DNA from: Sphingomonas sp. URHD0057
GTDB lineage: Bacteria; Pseudomonadota; Alphaproteobacteria; Sphingomonadales; Sphingomonadaceae
DNA: 64,000 nucleotides
Direction: 5' to 3'
Assembly (NCBI RefSeq): GCF_000620665.1
Contig: NZ_KK211162.1
Location: 579,764 to 643,763, forward strand
Part shown: positions 19,261-28,008 of the stretch, in pieces
Numbering within the stretch: the first letter of the stretch is position 1
How the letters are laid out: each line of letters starts with the position of its first letter
The notes under the pieces: generated by a model
Seen by the model: only the letters and a program-made list of their open reading frames with translations
Told to the model about the DNA's origin: nothing
Databases searched by the model: none
Made by a program: the position numbers and the translations under genes

Positions 19261-20382
19261 ATGAAGATCGCGGTTTTGAAGGAAGGGGCGGGCGAGACCC
19301 GCTGCGCCGCAATCCCCGAGACCGTGAAGAAATTCGTCGCGCTTGGCGCCGAGGTCGCCGTCGAGCGCGGCGCCGGCGCAGGCGCGTCGATCCCGGACAG
19401 CGAGTTCGAGACGGCAGGCGCCAAGCTCGGTGATCGCGGGGAAGTCCTTAAGGGCGCCGGCGTCATTTTGTGCGTGAACGGGCCGGACGCCAAGGATCTG
19501 GCCGGGGCCGCGCCGGGAGCGCTCCTTGTCGGCGCTCTCGATCCGGCGGGCCGGCGGGATGCGGTCGACGGTTATGCCAAGGCCGGACTCGACGCGCTGG
19601 CGATGGAATGGATGCCGCGGATCACGCGCGCCCAGTCGATGGACATCCTCTCGTCGCAATCGAACCTCGCCGGCTACAAGGCGGTCGTCGATGCCGCCAA
19701 TGCCTATAAGCGTGCGTTTCCGATGATGATGACCGCCGCGGGCACGGTGAGCCCAGCCAAGGCGTTCGTCATGGGGGTAGGGGTCGCTGGATTGCAGGCG
19801 ATCGCGACCGCGCGGCGACTGGGCGCCCAGGTCAGCGCGACGGACGTGCGCTCGGCGACCAGGGAACAGATCCAGTCGCTCGGCGCCAAGCCGATCTTCG
19901 TCGAGAATGTCGCCGGCATTGAGGGTGAGGGAAGCGGCGGCTACGCGGCCGAAATGTCGCCCGAGTATCAGAAAGCTCAGGCCGAGCTGGTCTCCGGCCA
20001 TATCGCCAAGCAGGATATCGTGATCACCACCGCGCTCATCCCAGGCAAGCCCGCGCCGCGCCTGATTAGCGACGCGCAGATCGCGAGCATGCGGCCGGGA
20101 AGCGTGATCGTCGACATGGCCGCGGGCGCCGGCGGGAACGTCGAAGGCACGGTTGCCGGCGAGACCGTCGAGAAACATGGCGTGACGATCATCGGCGCCG
20201 CAAACCTCGCGCGAAGCCTTGCCGCCGACGCCTCCGCGCTGTTTGCCCGCAACCTCTACAATTTCCTCTCGGCCTTCTGGGAAAAGGACCAAAACAAGCC
20301 CGTGCTTCCGGACGACGATGAGCTGGTCAAGGGCATCCGGCTGACCCATGGCGGGAAAGTCGTCCACGAGAGACTGAGCTAG
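19261..20382 (+). CDS. pntAA: NAD(P) transhydrogenase subunit alpha part 1 (NAD-binding dI)
   Basis: The 373-residue soluble NAD(H)-binding domain I of the proton-translocating transhydrogenase has KEGAGETRCAAIPETVKKF at the start, MTAAGTVSPAKAFVMGVGVAGLQ for the Rossmann fold, and the mobile loop near residues 220-240. It passes hydride from NADH to NADP+ in complex with the membrane subunit. The partners pntAB and pntB lie at 26241-28008, separated by about 5.9 kb of unrelated genes on both strands, so they cannot share a simple operon. Confidence 0.94.
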   Translation: MKIAVLKEGAGETRCAAIPETVKKFVALGAEVAVERGAGAGASIPDSEFETAGAKLGDRGEVLKGAGVILCVNGPDAKDLAGAAPGALLVGALDPAGRRDAVDGYAKAGLDALAMEWMPRITRAQSMDILSSQSNLAGYKAVVDAANAYKRAFPMMMTAAGTVSPAKAFVMGVGVAGLQAIATARRLGAQVSATDVRSATREQIQSLGAKPIFVENVAGIEGEGSGGYAAEMSPEYQKAQAELVSGHIAKQDIVITTALIPGKPAPRLISDAQIASMRPGSVIVDMAAGAGGNVEGTVAGETVEKHGVTIIGAANLARSLAADASALFARNLYNFLSAFWEKDQNKPVLPDDDELVKGIRLTHGGKVVHERLS

Positions 20383-20386
20383 GCCG

Positions 20387-21430
20387 ATGGCGCCGCACTC
20401 CCGTTGGATTGCGGGGCGCGCTTGGATCTTTGCGGCACTCGCCTCGATCGCCGCGACGGCAAATGCGGCGGACATGCCGCAGGCGGGCGAACCCGCTGCG
20501 CTTCAAGCGGCTTTCGCCAAGGCACTGACAGCGGAGCGCTGCGCGCTTCTCAAGCCCTACCTCAATCCCATCTACAAGATGCCGGCGAGCGAGACGCTGA
20601 TCCGCACCCGCGACGACGCCGCGGCCCTGGGATTCGACGAGGCGCTAACGCGCACCAAGCGCCTGTGGGAAGCGTCGGAGCCCGACCTCGCCCACGAATG
20701 CCCGCCGGGGGGCGTCGACGAGACCTACGAATATTTCTCCACGGCAGTCCGCGCGTTCGATCAGTCGCTCGGACAGACGATCGAGCAACTGCTGACTCGC
20801 CCGATCGCGCCGCCGGACACCTCGTCCGAGCTGGTGAAGGCGCTGGTTGAGCAGCGCTGGGGCCGCGAATGGAGCGACCCCGAATATTGCAACATCGACG
20901 ACGAACCGAAGCTCTCGGCGGAGGAGCGGCCGCGCTATGAGCGCGTGCGTGCCCGCGCTTTGCGGTTGCGGCGCAGGGACGTCGAGGCCGCCGACAAGCG
21001 TTTTTCGCTGGAGGAGGCCAAATGGTACCGCGACCACCGCAATGCAGACCTCGGCATCGGCTGCTCGGCCGACAGGCTGCACGACGCCGACGATGAGGTC
21101 GAGCTGCTGCTCGTCGACCTCTCGCGCATGCCCGCGCCGGTCAAGCCCGCCAATCTCGGAAAAGATCTCGCGGAAGCCGCGCATAGCGAGCGCTGCTTGC
21201 TCGAAGAGGTGGACTTTCGCGCGGACGACCGCGCTCCTGTTCATCGTCGACGCCTCGACCGTCTCGCCAAATTGTTCGAACGCTGGGGTTGGAAGGACGG
21301 GGCCGCGCTGTGGCCCCTGCGGACCACGCATGCCGATTGGGACAGCTGCGAACTCGATTTCGAGGATTTGCGCCATTTCGATCAAGCCCTCGACCACATC
21401 CAGGCGGGCCTGTTCCGCAGCGCGCATTGA
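20387..21430 (+). CDS. Secreted protein of unknown function with six cysteines
   Basis: Not recognised. The 347 residues begin with a Sec-type signal peptide (basic start, hydrophobic stretch, cleavage near TANAADM). The mature part is charged and helical-looking, with six Cys spaced through it (in ERCALL, HECPP, EYCNID, IGCSAD, ERCLLEE and DSCELD), enough for three periplasmic disulfides. The gene starts four bases after pntAA and its stop overlaps the TTG start of the next gene, so all three are likely co-transcribed. Confidence 0.7.
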   Translation: MAPHSRWIAGRAWIFAALASIAATANAADMPQAGEPAALQAAFAKALTAERCALLKPYLNPIYKMPASETLIRTRDDAAALGFDEALTRTKRLWEASEPDLAHECPPGGVDETYEYFSTAVRAFDQSLGQTIEQLLTRPIAPPDTSSELVKALVEQRWGREWSDPEYCNIDDEPKLSAEERPRYERVRARALRLRRRDVEAADKRFSLEEAKWYRDHRNADLGIGCSADRLHDADDEVELLLVDLSRMPAPVKPANLGKDLAEAAHSERCLLEEVDFRADDRAPVHRRRLDRLAKLFERWGWKDGAALWPLRTTHADWDSCELDFEDLRHFDQALDHIQAGLFRSAH

Positions 21431-22551
21431 CGGCTAGGTTCGACATTATCGTCATTGGCGGCGGAATCGCCGGGCTGTCGGCGGCCGCGATGCTCGCCGA
21501 ACATGCCCAGGTCGTCGTGCTCGAAGCCGAGGAGCAGATCGGTTTTCATTCGTCGGGCCGCAGCGCAACGATGGTCCACTATGCGCTTGGCGATCGCGTG
21601 GTCCGCGCGCTGACGCAAGCCAGCAGGGTTTTCTTCGAAAATCCGCCGGACGGCTTCGGCGATATCCCGCTCGGACGGCGGATGCCGGTGCTGATCCATG
21701 CCCGCGACGACGAGCTTGCCGATCTCGACGCGCTCGAAGCCGATATCGCACCGTTCGCGACGCTGGACCGCCTCGACTCGCGGGGCGTGCATGAGCTCTG
21801 CCCGCTGCTGAAGGACGATGCGCGCCACGGCCTCGCCGATCGCAATGGCATTCGGCTTGATCCGCACGCGCTCCTCCAGGGAAACCTGCGCCAGCTGCGA
21901 AGCCGCGGCGGGGAACTCCACACCGGTTCGAGAGCGGCAGCGATCGAATATCAGGCCCGCGTGTGGAGCGTCCGCACGGACAAGGGCGATAAATATTCCG
22001 CGCCGATCCTGATCAACGCCGCGGGCTCATGGGCCGACCAGGTCGCGCGGCTCGCCGGCGTTCAGCCCCTCGGCCTCGAGCCCAAACGGCGCACGATCAT
22101 CACATTTGATGCCCCTGCCGGGACCATCCTCGAGGAATTGCCGTTCGCCAAGACCGTCGGCGAAGAGCTCTATTTCGCGCCGGAGAGCGGGCGGCTGTTC
22201 GCCTCGCCGATGGACGAAGTGCCGAGCGATCCCTGCGATGCGCAGCCGGACGAATATGAAGTGGCGCTCGCCGCTCATCGGATGGAGGAGCGGACGACGC
22301 TCAAGGTCGACCGGATCCACAGCCGCTGGGCGGGCCTGCGTACCTTCACACCCGATCGGAAGCCGGCGGTCGATTTTGCGATCGACGCACACGGCTTCTT
22401 CTGGCTTGCCGGGCAAGGGGGGTTCGGGCTGCAGACTTCGCCGGCGATGGCGGCAATCGTCGAATCGCTGATCGTTGGAACGCCGTGGCCGATACCGGAC
22501 GTCGACCCAAGCGAACTACTCGCCGACCGCTTCCTCGGGCAGCCGGCATAG
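21427..22551 (+). CDS. FAD-dependent amino acid oxidase/dehydrogenase (DAO family)
   Basis: This is a 374-residue flavoprotein with a Rossmann motif IVIGGGIAGLSAAAMLAEH right at the N-terminus and the substrate-domain end WAGLRTFTPDRKPAVDF plus WLAGQGGFGLQTSP typical of DAO/glycine-oxidase-like enzymes. No ATG lies close to the Rossmann motif; TTG 21427 gives a proper N-terminus and overlaps the upstream TGA. It likely oxidises an amine or hydroxy acid; the substrate is unknown. Its end overlaps the convergent ybaK-like gene by 36 bases. Confidence 0.86.
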   Translation: MTARFDIIVIGGGIAGLSAAAMLAEHAQVVVLEAEEQIGFHSSGRSATMVHYALGDRVVRALTQASRVFFENPPDGFGDIPLGRRMPVLIHARDDELADLDALEADIAPFATLDRLDSRGVHELCPLLKDDARHGLADRNGIRLDPHALLQGNLRQLRSRGGELHTGSRAAAIEYQARVWSVRTDKGDKYSAPILINAAGSWADQVARLAGVQPLGLEPKRRTIITFDAPAGTILEELPFAKTVGEELYFAPESGRLFASPMDEVPSDPCDAQPDEYEVALAAHRMEERTTLKVDRIHSRWAGLRTFTPDRKPAVDFAIDAHGFFWLAGQGGFGLQTSPAMAAIVESLIVGTPWPIPDVDPSELLADRFLGQPA

Positions 22552-22998
22552 GTCGACCCAGCGCTCGCCGACGAGCTCGTACAGTCGCTCGGTTGGCACC
22601 TCGACCGAAGTGTTGAGCGATCCGCCCGCCGGATAGACGACATCGAACGCCTTGAGCGACTCGTCGAGGTAGATGGGTAGCGGTCGCGTGAGTGCGAACG
22701 GACAGACGCCGCCGACCGGATGGCCGGTCGCTGCGAGGGTCTCTTCGGGGCCAAGCATCCGCGGCCGAGCGCCGAGCGCGTCCTTGCACTTTCGGTTGTC
22801 GAGCCGGGCGTTGCCTCGCGTCACCAGCAGGAACAGATCGTCGCGGACGCGGACGGCAAGCGTCTTGGCGATGCGGCCGGGCTCGACACCCAACGCCTCG
22901 GCTGCCGCATCCACGGTCGCGGTGCTCGCCTCGACCTCGATATAGCGCAGGTCGGGCGCGTTCACCGCCAGCCACGCCTGGACGGATTGAGCGCTCAT
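22516..22998 (-). CDS. YbaK/EbsC-family aminoacyl-tRNA deacylase
   Basis: The 160-residue protein has the YbaK/ProX fold. AKTLAVRVRDDLFLLVTRGNARLDNRKCK includes the conserved Lys region, and TGHPVGGVCPFAL is the GHxxGGxxPxG-like signature. Family members hydrolyse misacylated tRNAs (for example Cys-tRNA-Pro). ATG 22998 overlaps the stop of the frameshifted yjbQ gene by four bases, so translation of this gene may depend on reading through that damaged upstream gene. Confidence 0.88.
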   Translation of the reverse strand: MSAQSVQAWLAVNAPDLRYIEVEASTATVDAAAEALGVEPGRIAKTLAVRVRDDLFLLVTRGNARLDNRKCKDALGARPRMLGPEETLAATGHPVGGVCPFALTRPLPIYLDESLKAFDVVYPAGGSLNTSVEVPTERLYELVGERWVDLCRLPEEAVGE

Positions 22999-23413
22999 TC
23001 GCCGATCAGGTGCAGCGCGATTTCGCGCTCGGGCGTGTTGCTGCGGTGCTCGAACAGGAAGATGCCCTGCCAGGTCCCGAACAGGGGTTGGCCGCCAGCA
23101 ACCGGAATGCTGAGCTGGGTCGCGGTAAGCGCGCTTCGCAAGTGAGCCGGCATATCGTCCGGACCCTCGTCGTCATGCTCATAGCCCCGCTTTCCGGGGC
23201 GAGGCGAGCGAAATAGCGTTCGAGGTCGCGCTGCGCCGCCGGCGCGGCATTTTCCTGGATGAGGAGCGATGCCGAGGTGTGCCGACAGAAAAGGGTCAAG
23301 AGACCGTCGCGGATGCCGGTGGTCGCGACCCAATCGCGGACGTCATTGGTAAATTCGTGAAGTCCGGGGCGATTCGCGCGAATCGGCAGGATCCCTTGGG
23401 CTTGGCTGAGCAT
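22995..23413 (-). pseudogene. yjbQ: YjbQ (UPF0047) family gene split by a one-base frameshift
   Basis: The first half (FTNDVRDWVATTGIRDGLLT, CRHTSASLLIQENA, DLERYFARLAPESG) continues only in another frame with the second half (YEHDDEGPDDMPAHLRSA, LFGTWQGIFLFEHR). One extra G in the run complementary to 23185-23188 would restore PESGGYEHDDEGPDD, matching the family. YjbQ proteins are small trimeric metal-binding proteins with thiamine-phosphate-synthase-like activity. The break is either a true mutation, a slippery homopolymer, or an assembly error. Confidence 0.85.
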
Positions 23414-23482
23414 GGGTCACCGCCTAGCGGCCTGCACGGTCGATGACGAGCGCGCGCTCTGCCGTGATCTGCGGCGGACAAC

Positions 23483-23511
23483 AAAAAGCGCCCGCCACCA
23501 AGGACAGGCGC
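23483..23511 (-). terminator. Rho-independent terminator after the 30-residue ORF
   Basis: On the - strand, a 24-base hairpin (23511-23488; 9-base stem including G-T pairs, 6-base loop) is followed by TTTTT (23487-23483). It lies 46 bases after the stop of the small ORF at 23557-23649 and before the start of yjbQ, marking the small gene as its own transcription unit. Confidence 0.7.
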
Positions 23512-23556
23512 CTTAAGTTACTGACTCTCGGCTCGAAAATCGAACCGACGGAAGTC

Positions 23557-23649
23557 TTAGCCGGCGCTGCCGGTGTTGCCCGAGCCGCCGCCGAAGATCC
23601 GTGCGAGGATGTCGTACAGAACACCTCTGGTCTCAGTCTTGCGCTTCAT
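23557..23649 (-). CDS. Candidate small protein of 30 residues
   Basis: Not recognised. ATG 23649 has an excellent ribosome site (AGGGGA, about seven bases upstream). The product is short, begins with a basic segment (MKRKTETRG), continues with an amphipathic stretch (VLYDILARIF) and ends in a Gly/Ser tail (GGGSGNTGSAG). A dedicated terminator follows. The frame extends upstream to 23772 but without a ribosome site. It could be a real micro-protein or a leader peptide. The flanking stretch 23650-23807 up to the EAL gene shows nothing else. Confidence 0.45.
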   Translation of the reverse strand: MKRKTETRGVLYDILARIFGGGSGNTGSAG

Positions 23650-23807
23650 TTCAACGTCCCCTGGTTCCAAACTGATTCGGCAGATGGAGGGAACGTTAAC
23701 CTTAATCGTTATGGTTAGCAAATCATTTACCAAGAAACGGTCGCGGCCAAAGAATACTGACCGGCGGTACATGCTTTGACTTGCGGTTATTTAAGGGATT
23801 GCAGCCG

Positions 23808-26093
23808 TCAGGCTGCGCTGCGCTTCCGCTCGGACGAAATGCGCTTCGACAGCGATTCGATGCTCATTGGCCGGCCGACGGCGAAGCCCTGAGCGACGTC
23901 GCAGCCCATCTCGACGAGCAAGTCGAGGATATCGCGATGCTCGACGCCCTCGGCGACGACCTTGCGATCGAGCGAATGAGCGAGGCCGATGGTCGACTGA
24001 ACCATCAGGCGGTCGCTGCGATTATCGACCATGCCTTTGACGAAGCTCTGATCGATCTTGATCTCGTTGGCGGGGATCTTCTTCAAATATTCGAGGGTCG
24101 ACAGGCCGGTCCCGTAATCGTCGATCGAAATGCGGACGCCAAGGTCGCGCAGCCGGGCAATCATCTCGATTCCCTCTCCGCTGCCGGTGAGCGCGGCGGT
24201 CTCGGTCAATTCCAGGGTCAGCTGTTCCGGGGGCAGGCCGTGCCGCGCAAGCAAGGCCGACAGCCGAAGGGTGAAGCCCTTGTCGGCAAGCAGCCGGGCC
24301 GAAAGATTCACTGCGATGCCGAACTCGACGCCGCGCTTATTGATCTGCGCGGCGGCCCCGACCGCGTGCTCGAGGACGAAATCGGTGAGCTTGCCGATGC
24401 GATTGTGCTGTTCGGCCGCGGCGACGAATTCGGTTGCGGCGATCGGCCCCTTTTCCGGGTGAGTCCAACGGGCAAGCGCCTCGGCGCCGATGATACGGCG
24501 GCTCGAAAGCTCCAGCTTGGGTTGGTACGCAACCCACACCTGGCCGCCGTCGATCGCGCTGTCGAGCTGACTGAGCATCGACAGTTTCCACGAGGCGTCC
24601 TCGAGCGTGCCCGGGTCGTGGTATTTCCACTTCAGCCCGTCGTGCGCGGCTTCTTCCGCCGCGACGAGCGCACTGGCGAGGCGATTGTCGAGCGACCGTC
24701 CGCTACCGAGCTCGACCCCGAATGAGATCACGAGGTCGAGCGGCGCGCCGGCGATGCGCGCCGGATTGCGGAACACTGAATAGAGCGCATCAAGGTGGTT
24801 GCCGAAGGGGGCCGTCGAGTCTTCGAACCAGGCAAAGATTCCGTTGTCGCCCTGATAGAGCGTGCGCTTGGGAGCTCCGACGGTCAGACGCGACACGATC
24901 TGCTCGATCAGCTGCCGTTCGCTGTTTTCTGGAAGGGTCGCCGCGATTTCCTCATAGTTGAGGATCCGCGCGGCGATCAGCGCCTGCTTGCGGCCGTCGC
25001 GATTGGCGCGAAGGGCATTGAGGTTGGGCAGGTTCGAGACCGGGTTGACCAGGCCGCGCTTGCGCAGGCCGCGCCAGCTAAGCACCGTCCAGATGGTCAG
25101 CACCACGAACAGCGCCGGCACGACGTCGATGAAGATATGATAGTTGTCGAGCCAAACCGGGGCGATGACCAGAACGAGGGATCCTGCACCGAACATCAGA
25201 TTACGGTGCGCCGGCTTGCGGCGCGATGCGGCACCGGCCGTAAAGGCAAGCGCGAGAGCCAGCGTCGGCAGCCAGCCGAGATCGATCGGCGTGCCGGCTT
25301 TCAGGGTCTCCGCACCAATGATCTGAACGAAAACGCCGCCCATCTTGCCGAGGCCGGGGATGTAATATTGGTCGCCCAGAATCTCCGAGTTCGTTCCGAT
25401 GATGACGTCCTTGCCGGCAACCATTTTCGGATCGAATTTGCCGGACAGCAGGCTGGCCGAATTGATCGTTGGAATCGACTTGGGATCGATCGAATAGTCG
25501 AGGGTGAAATTGTTCACGCCTGGCTTCGACTCAGAGAGTGCGGCCGCGAACGACGGCAAGCGAGAGCCGCCGACCTGCGACGAATGCGGCAATTGCCAAA
25601 TCGTATTCTGGAAATTGTAATCGATCGCGATCGACCCGAGTTTGGCGTGGCGGCTGAACATCGGCAGCGGCCCCGGCGTTTGCTGGGCGATGCCGCGAGG
25701 GCCCGATTGCCCGCGAACCGACAGCGTCACCTTGCCCGACCGCTCGATCGCGGTGGCGAGAAGATTGTCGTCGACCGAATTGCTGCGGGTCTCGAACGTG
25801 ATGTCGAAGAAGATGCGCTTGGCCCCGGCGGCGGTCAGCCGGTCGATCAGCGTCGCATGGTAGCGCCTCGGCCACGGCCAGCGCCCGACGTCGCGGAGCG
25901 ACCGATCGTCGATGCTGACGAGCACGATGTCGCCGCTCGCGCGATGAGGATGGAAATGGTTGCGCCCAACGCGGAGCGGATTTTCGAACAGCTCGGTCGG
26001 GCCGGCGAGAGTCAACAGGATCGCCACGATTGCCGTCCACAGCAATAGCCGCGGCAGCGAGCCTTCGACGGTGACTGTCCTGCGCTTCAGCAC
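23808..26093 (-). CDS. Membrane CHASE2-(degenerate GGDEF)-EAL phosphodiesterase
   Basis: The protein has 761 residues from GTG 26093, chosen for GGAAGGA upstream; the in-frame region above it has no good start. TM1 is at about 15-31, followed by a CHASE2 periplasmic sensor (about 35-290: VLVSIDDRSLRDVGRWPWPR, FFDITFE) and further TM helices to about 375. A weak GGDEF-like domain has YQGDNGIF where GGDEF should be. The EAL domain has a complete motif set: EALARW, NLSA, ELTET, DDYGTG, KIDQSF, EGVEH. It is predicted to degrade c-di-GMP in response to an extracytoplasmic signal. It lies opposite to and between the pnt genes. Confidence 0.88.
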   Translation of the reverse strand: MLKRRTVTVEGSLPRLLLWTAIVAILLTLAGPTELFENPLRVGRNHFHPHRASGDIVLVSIDDRSLRDVGRWPWPRRYHATLIDRLTAAGAKRIFFDITFETRSNSVDDNLLATAIERSGKVTLSVRGQSGPRGIAQQTPGPLPMFSRHAKLGSIAIDYNFQNTIWQLPHSSQVGGSRLPSFAAALSESKPGVNNFTLDYSIDPKSIPTINSASLLSGKFDPKMVAGKDVIIGTNSEILGDQYYIPGLGKMGGVFVQIIGAETLKAGTPIDLGWLPTLALALAFTAGAASRRKPAHRNLMFGAGSLVLVIAPVWLDNYHIFIDVVPALFVVLTIWTVLSWRGLRKRGLVNPVSNLPNLNALRANRDGRKQALIAARILNYEEIAATLPENSERQLIEQIVSRLTVGAPKRTLYQGDNGIFAWFEDSTAPFGNHLDALYSVFRNPARIAGAPLDLVISFGVELGSGRSLDNRLASALVAAEEAAHDGLKWKYHDPGTLEDASWKLSMLSQLDSAIDGGQVWVAYQPKLELSSRRIIGAEALARWTHPEKGPIAATEFVAAAEQHNRIGKLTDFVLEHAVGAAAQINKRGVEFGIAVNLSARLLADKGFTLRLSALLARHGLPPEQLTLELTETAALTGSGEGIEMIARLRDLGVRISIDDYGTGLSTLEYLKKIPANEIKIDQSFVKGMVDNRSDRLMVQSTIGLAHSLDRKVVAEGVEHRDILDLLVEMGCDVAQGFAVGRPMSIESLSKRISSERKRSAA

Positions 26094-26240
26094 CTTGCGC
26101 GCTTCCTTCCCGCTGTCCCGCGTCACGCATGCGCGCCGAAAGGTTAGGAAATCGCTAACCGCGTTTCGATTAACGGCCGCAGCCCACTCGACAGCGCCGG
26201 ACCAAGCCGCCAGAAAAGCGCAGCTTTCGCCGGAGGCGTC

Positions 26241-26531
26241 ATGGACTTCATTTCGATCCTGTCGATTTTCGTGCTCGCCTGCTTCGTCGGCTATTATGTC
26301 GTGTGGTCGGTGACCCCGGCGCTGCACACGCCGCTGATGAGCGTGACCAACGCCATTTCCTCCGTGATCGTGGTGGGGGCGTTGATTGCTTCCGCCGCCG
26401 CGGGGAGCGCGAGCTCGAAATGGCTCGGGCTGGTCGCGGTGGCGCTGGCGAGCGTGAACATCTTCGGCGGCTTCGCGGTCACCGCACGGATGCTTGCGAT
26501 GTACAAGAAGCGGGAGCGCAAGGATGCATGA
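26241..26531 (+). CDS. pntAB: NAD(P) transhydrogenase subunit alpha part 2 (membrane)
   Basis: This 96-residue small membrane subunit with about three helices ([39 protein letters not shown], and [20 protein letters not shown]) forms part of the proton channel. It starts at ATG 26241 behind GGAGG. It overlaps pntB by eight bases. Domain I, pntAA, is 5.9 kb upstream. Confidence 0.93.
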   Translation: MDFISILSIFVLACFVGYYVVWSVTPALHTPLMSVTNAISSVIVVGALIASAAAGSASSKWLGLVAVALASVNIFGGFAVTARMLAMYKKRERKDA

Positions 26532-28008
26532 GGCGGCGGCGACGCCCGCCTGGGTACTTCTCGCTTATCTGGTTTCAGGGGTCTGCTTCATCCTCGCGCT
26601 GAGGGGGCTGTCGGGTCCGGAGAGCAGCCGCCGCGGCAACCGTTTCGGCATGATCGGCATGGCGATCGCGGTGGTGACGACGCTGGTCACCCACGTACCC
26701 GTTGACCAGTACGCCAATCCAGCCACGATCGAGCACGGGCTCAACTGGAACTTGTCCACGATCGGCGAGATTCTGGTGGCCATCGCCATCGGCGGCGGCA
26801 TTGGCCTCATCACCGCCCGCAAGATCCAGATGACGGCGATGCCTCAGCTGGTCGCCGCCTTCCACAGCTTGGTCGGAATGGCGGCGGTGCTTGTCGGCGC
26901 GGCGGCTTTCCTTAATCCAGAGGCATTCGGGATTGCGGTGCGGATCACGCCCATCGCTAGCCCGTCGATCATCAGCATCTTCCCGGTCAGCCGGATCGAG
27001 ATGGGACTCGGCGTTGCCATCGGCGCGATCACTTTCTCGGGTTCGGTGATCGCTTTCCTCAAATTGAACGGCAACATGTCGGGCAAGCCGATCCTGCTGC
27101 CGCTGCGGCATGTCATCAATCTTGGCACTTTGGTCGCGATCCTCGGGCTGATCGCTTACTTCACCCAGGATCAGGCGCCGTGGGTGTTCTTCACGGTGGT
27201 CGGCCTGAGCTTCGCCATCGGGTTCCTGCTGATCATCCCGATCGGCGGCGCCGACATGCCGGTCGTGATCTCGATGCTCAACAGCTATTCCGGCTGGGCC
27301 GCGGCGGCGATGGGGTTCACGCTGCACAACAGCGCGATGATCATTACCGGCGCGCTGGTCGGAAGCTCGGGCGCGATCCTGAGCTACATCATGTGCCGGG
27401 CGATGAACCGGAGCTTCATCTCGGTGATCGCCGGCGGCTTCGGCGGGGCTGCCGCCGCGGGCGGAGCGGACGCGATCGATCGCCCCTTCAAACGCGGCTC
27501 GGCCGAGGACGCGGCGTTCCTGATGAAGCAGGCCGACCAGGTGATCATCGTCCCCGGCTACGGCATGGCGGTCAGCCAGGCGCAGCATGCGCTGAAGGAA
27601 ATGGCCGACCGGCTCAAGAAGGAGGGCGTGCGGGTCAAATATGCGATCCACCCAGTCGCGGGCCGCATGCCCGGGCACATGAACGTGCTGCTCGCAGAGG
27701 CCAATGTGCCTTACGATGAGGTGTTCGAGCTCGAGGACATCAACTCGGAGTTCGCGCAGACCGACGTCGCCTTCGTGATCGGCGCCAACGACGTCACCAA
27801 TCCCGCGGCCAAGACCGACAAGAGCTCGCCGATCTACGGCATGCCAGTGCTCGACGTGGAGAAAGCGCGCACGGTGCTGTTCGTAAAGCGCTCGATGGGC
27901 GGCGTCGGCTATGCCGGCGTCGACAACGAATTGTTCTACCGCGACAACACGATGATGCTGCTCGCCGACGCCAAGAAGATGGTCGAGGAAATCGTCAAGG
28001 CGCTCTAG
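26524..28008 (+). CDS. pntB: NAD(P) transhydrogenase subunit beta
   Basis: The protein has 494 residues from ATG 26524, overlapping the pntAB stop. The N-terminal part is polytopic. The C-terminal about 180 residues are the NADP(H)-binding domain III, with [18 protein letters not shown] (GYGxAxxQ motif), [30 protein letters not shown] and [14 protein letters not shown]. Together with PntAA/PntAB it drives NADPH formation with the proton gradient. The stop shares four bases with the convergent ctlX gene. Confidence 0.96.
   Translation: MHEAAATPAWVLLAYLVSGVCFILALRGLSGPESSRRGNRFGMIGMAIAVVTTLVTHVPVDQYANPATIEHGLNWNLSTIGEILVAIAIGGGIGLITARKIQMTAMPQLVAAFHSLVGMAAVLVGAAAFLNPEAFGIAVRITPIASPSIISIFPVSRIEMGLGVAIGAITFSGSVIAFLKLNGNMSGKPILLPLRHVINLGTLVAILGLIAYFTQDQAPWVFFTVVGLSFAIGFLLIIPIGGADMPVVISMLNSYSGWAAAAMGFTLHNSAMIITGALVGSSGAILSYIMCRAMNRSFISVIAGGFGGAAAAGGADAIDRPFKRGSAEDAAFLMKQADQVIIVPGYGMAVSQAQHALKEMADRLKKEGVRVKYAIHPVAGRMPGHMNVLLAEANVPYDEVFELEDINSEFAQTDVAFVIGANDVTNPAAKTDKSSPIYGMPVLDVEKARTVLFVKRSMGGVGYAGVDNELFYRDNTMMLLADAKKMVEEIVKAL

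Noticed and set aside
23440-23560. Possible tRNA- or tmRNA-like piece (GGTTCGA-type loop on the - strand)
   Set aside because: No acceptor stem, CCA end or tag-coding frame could be found; only the terminator hairpin is convincing.
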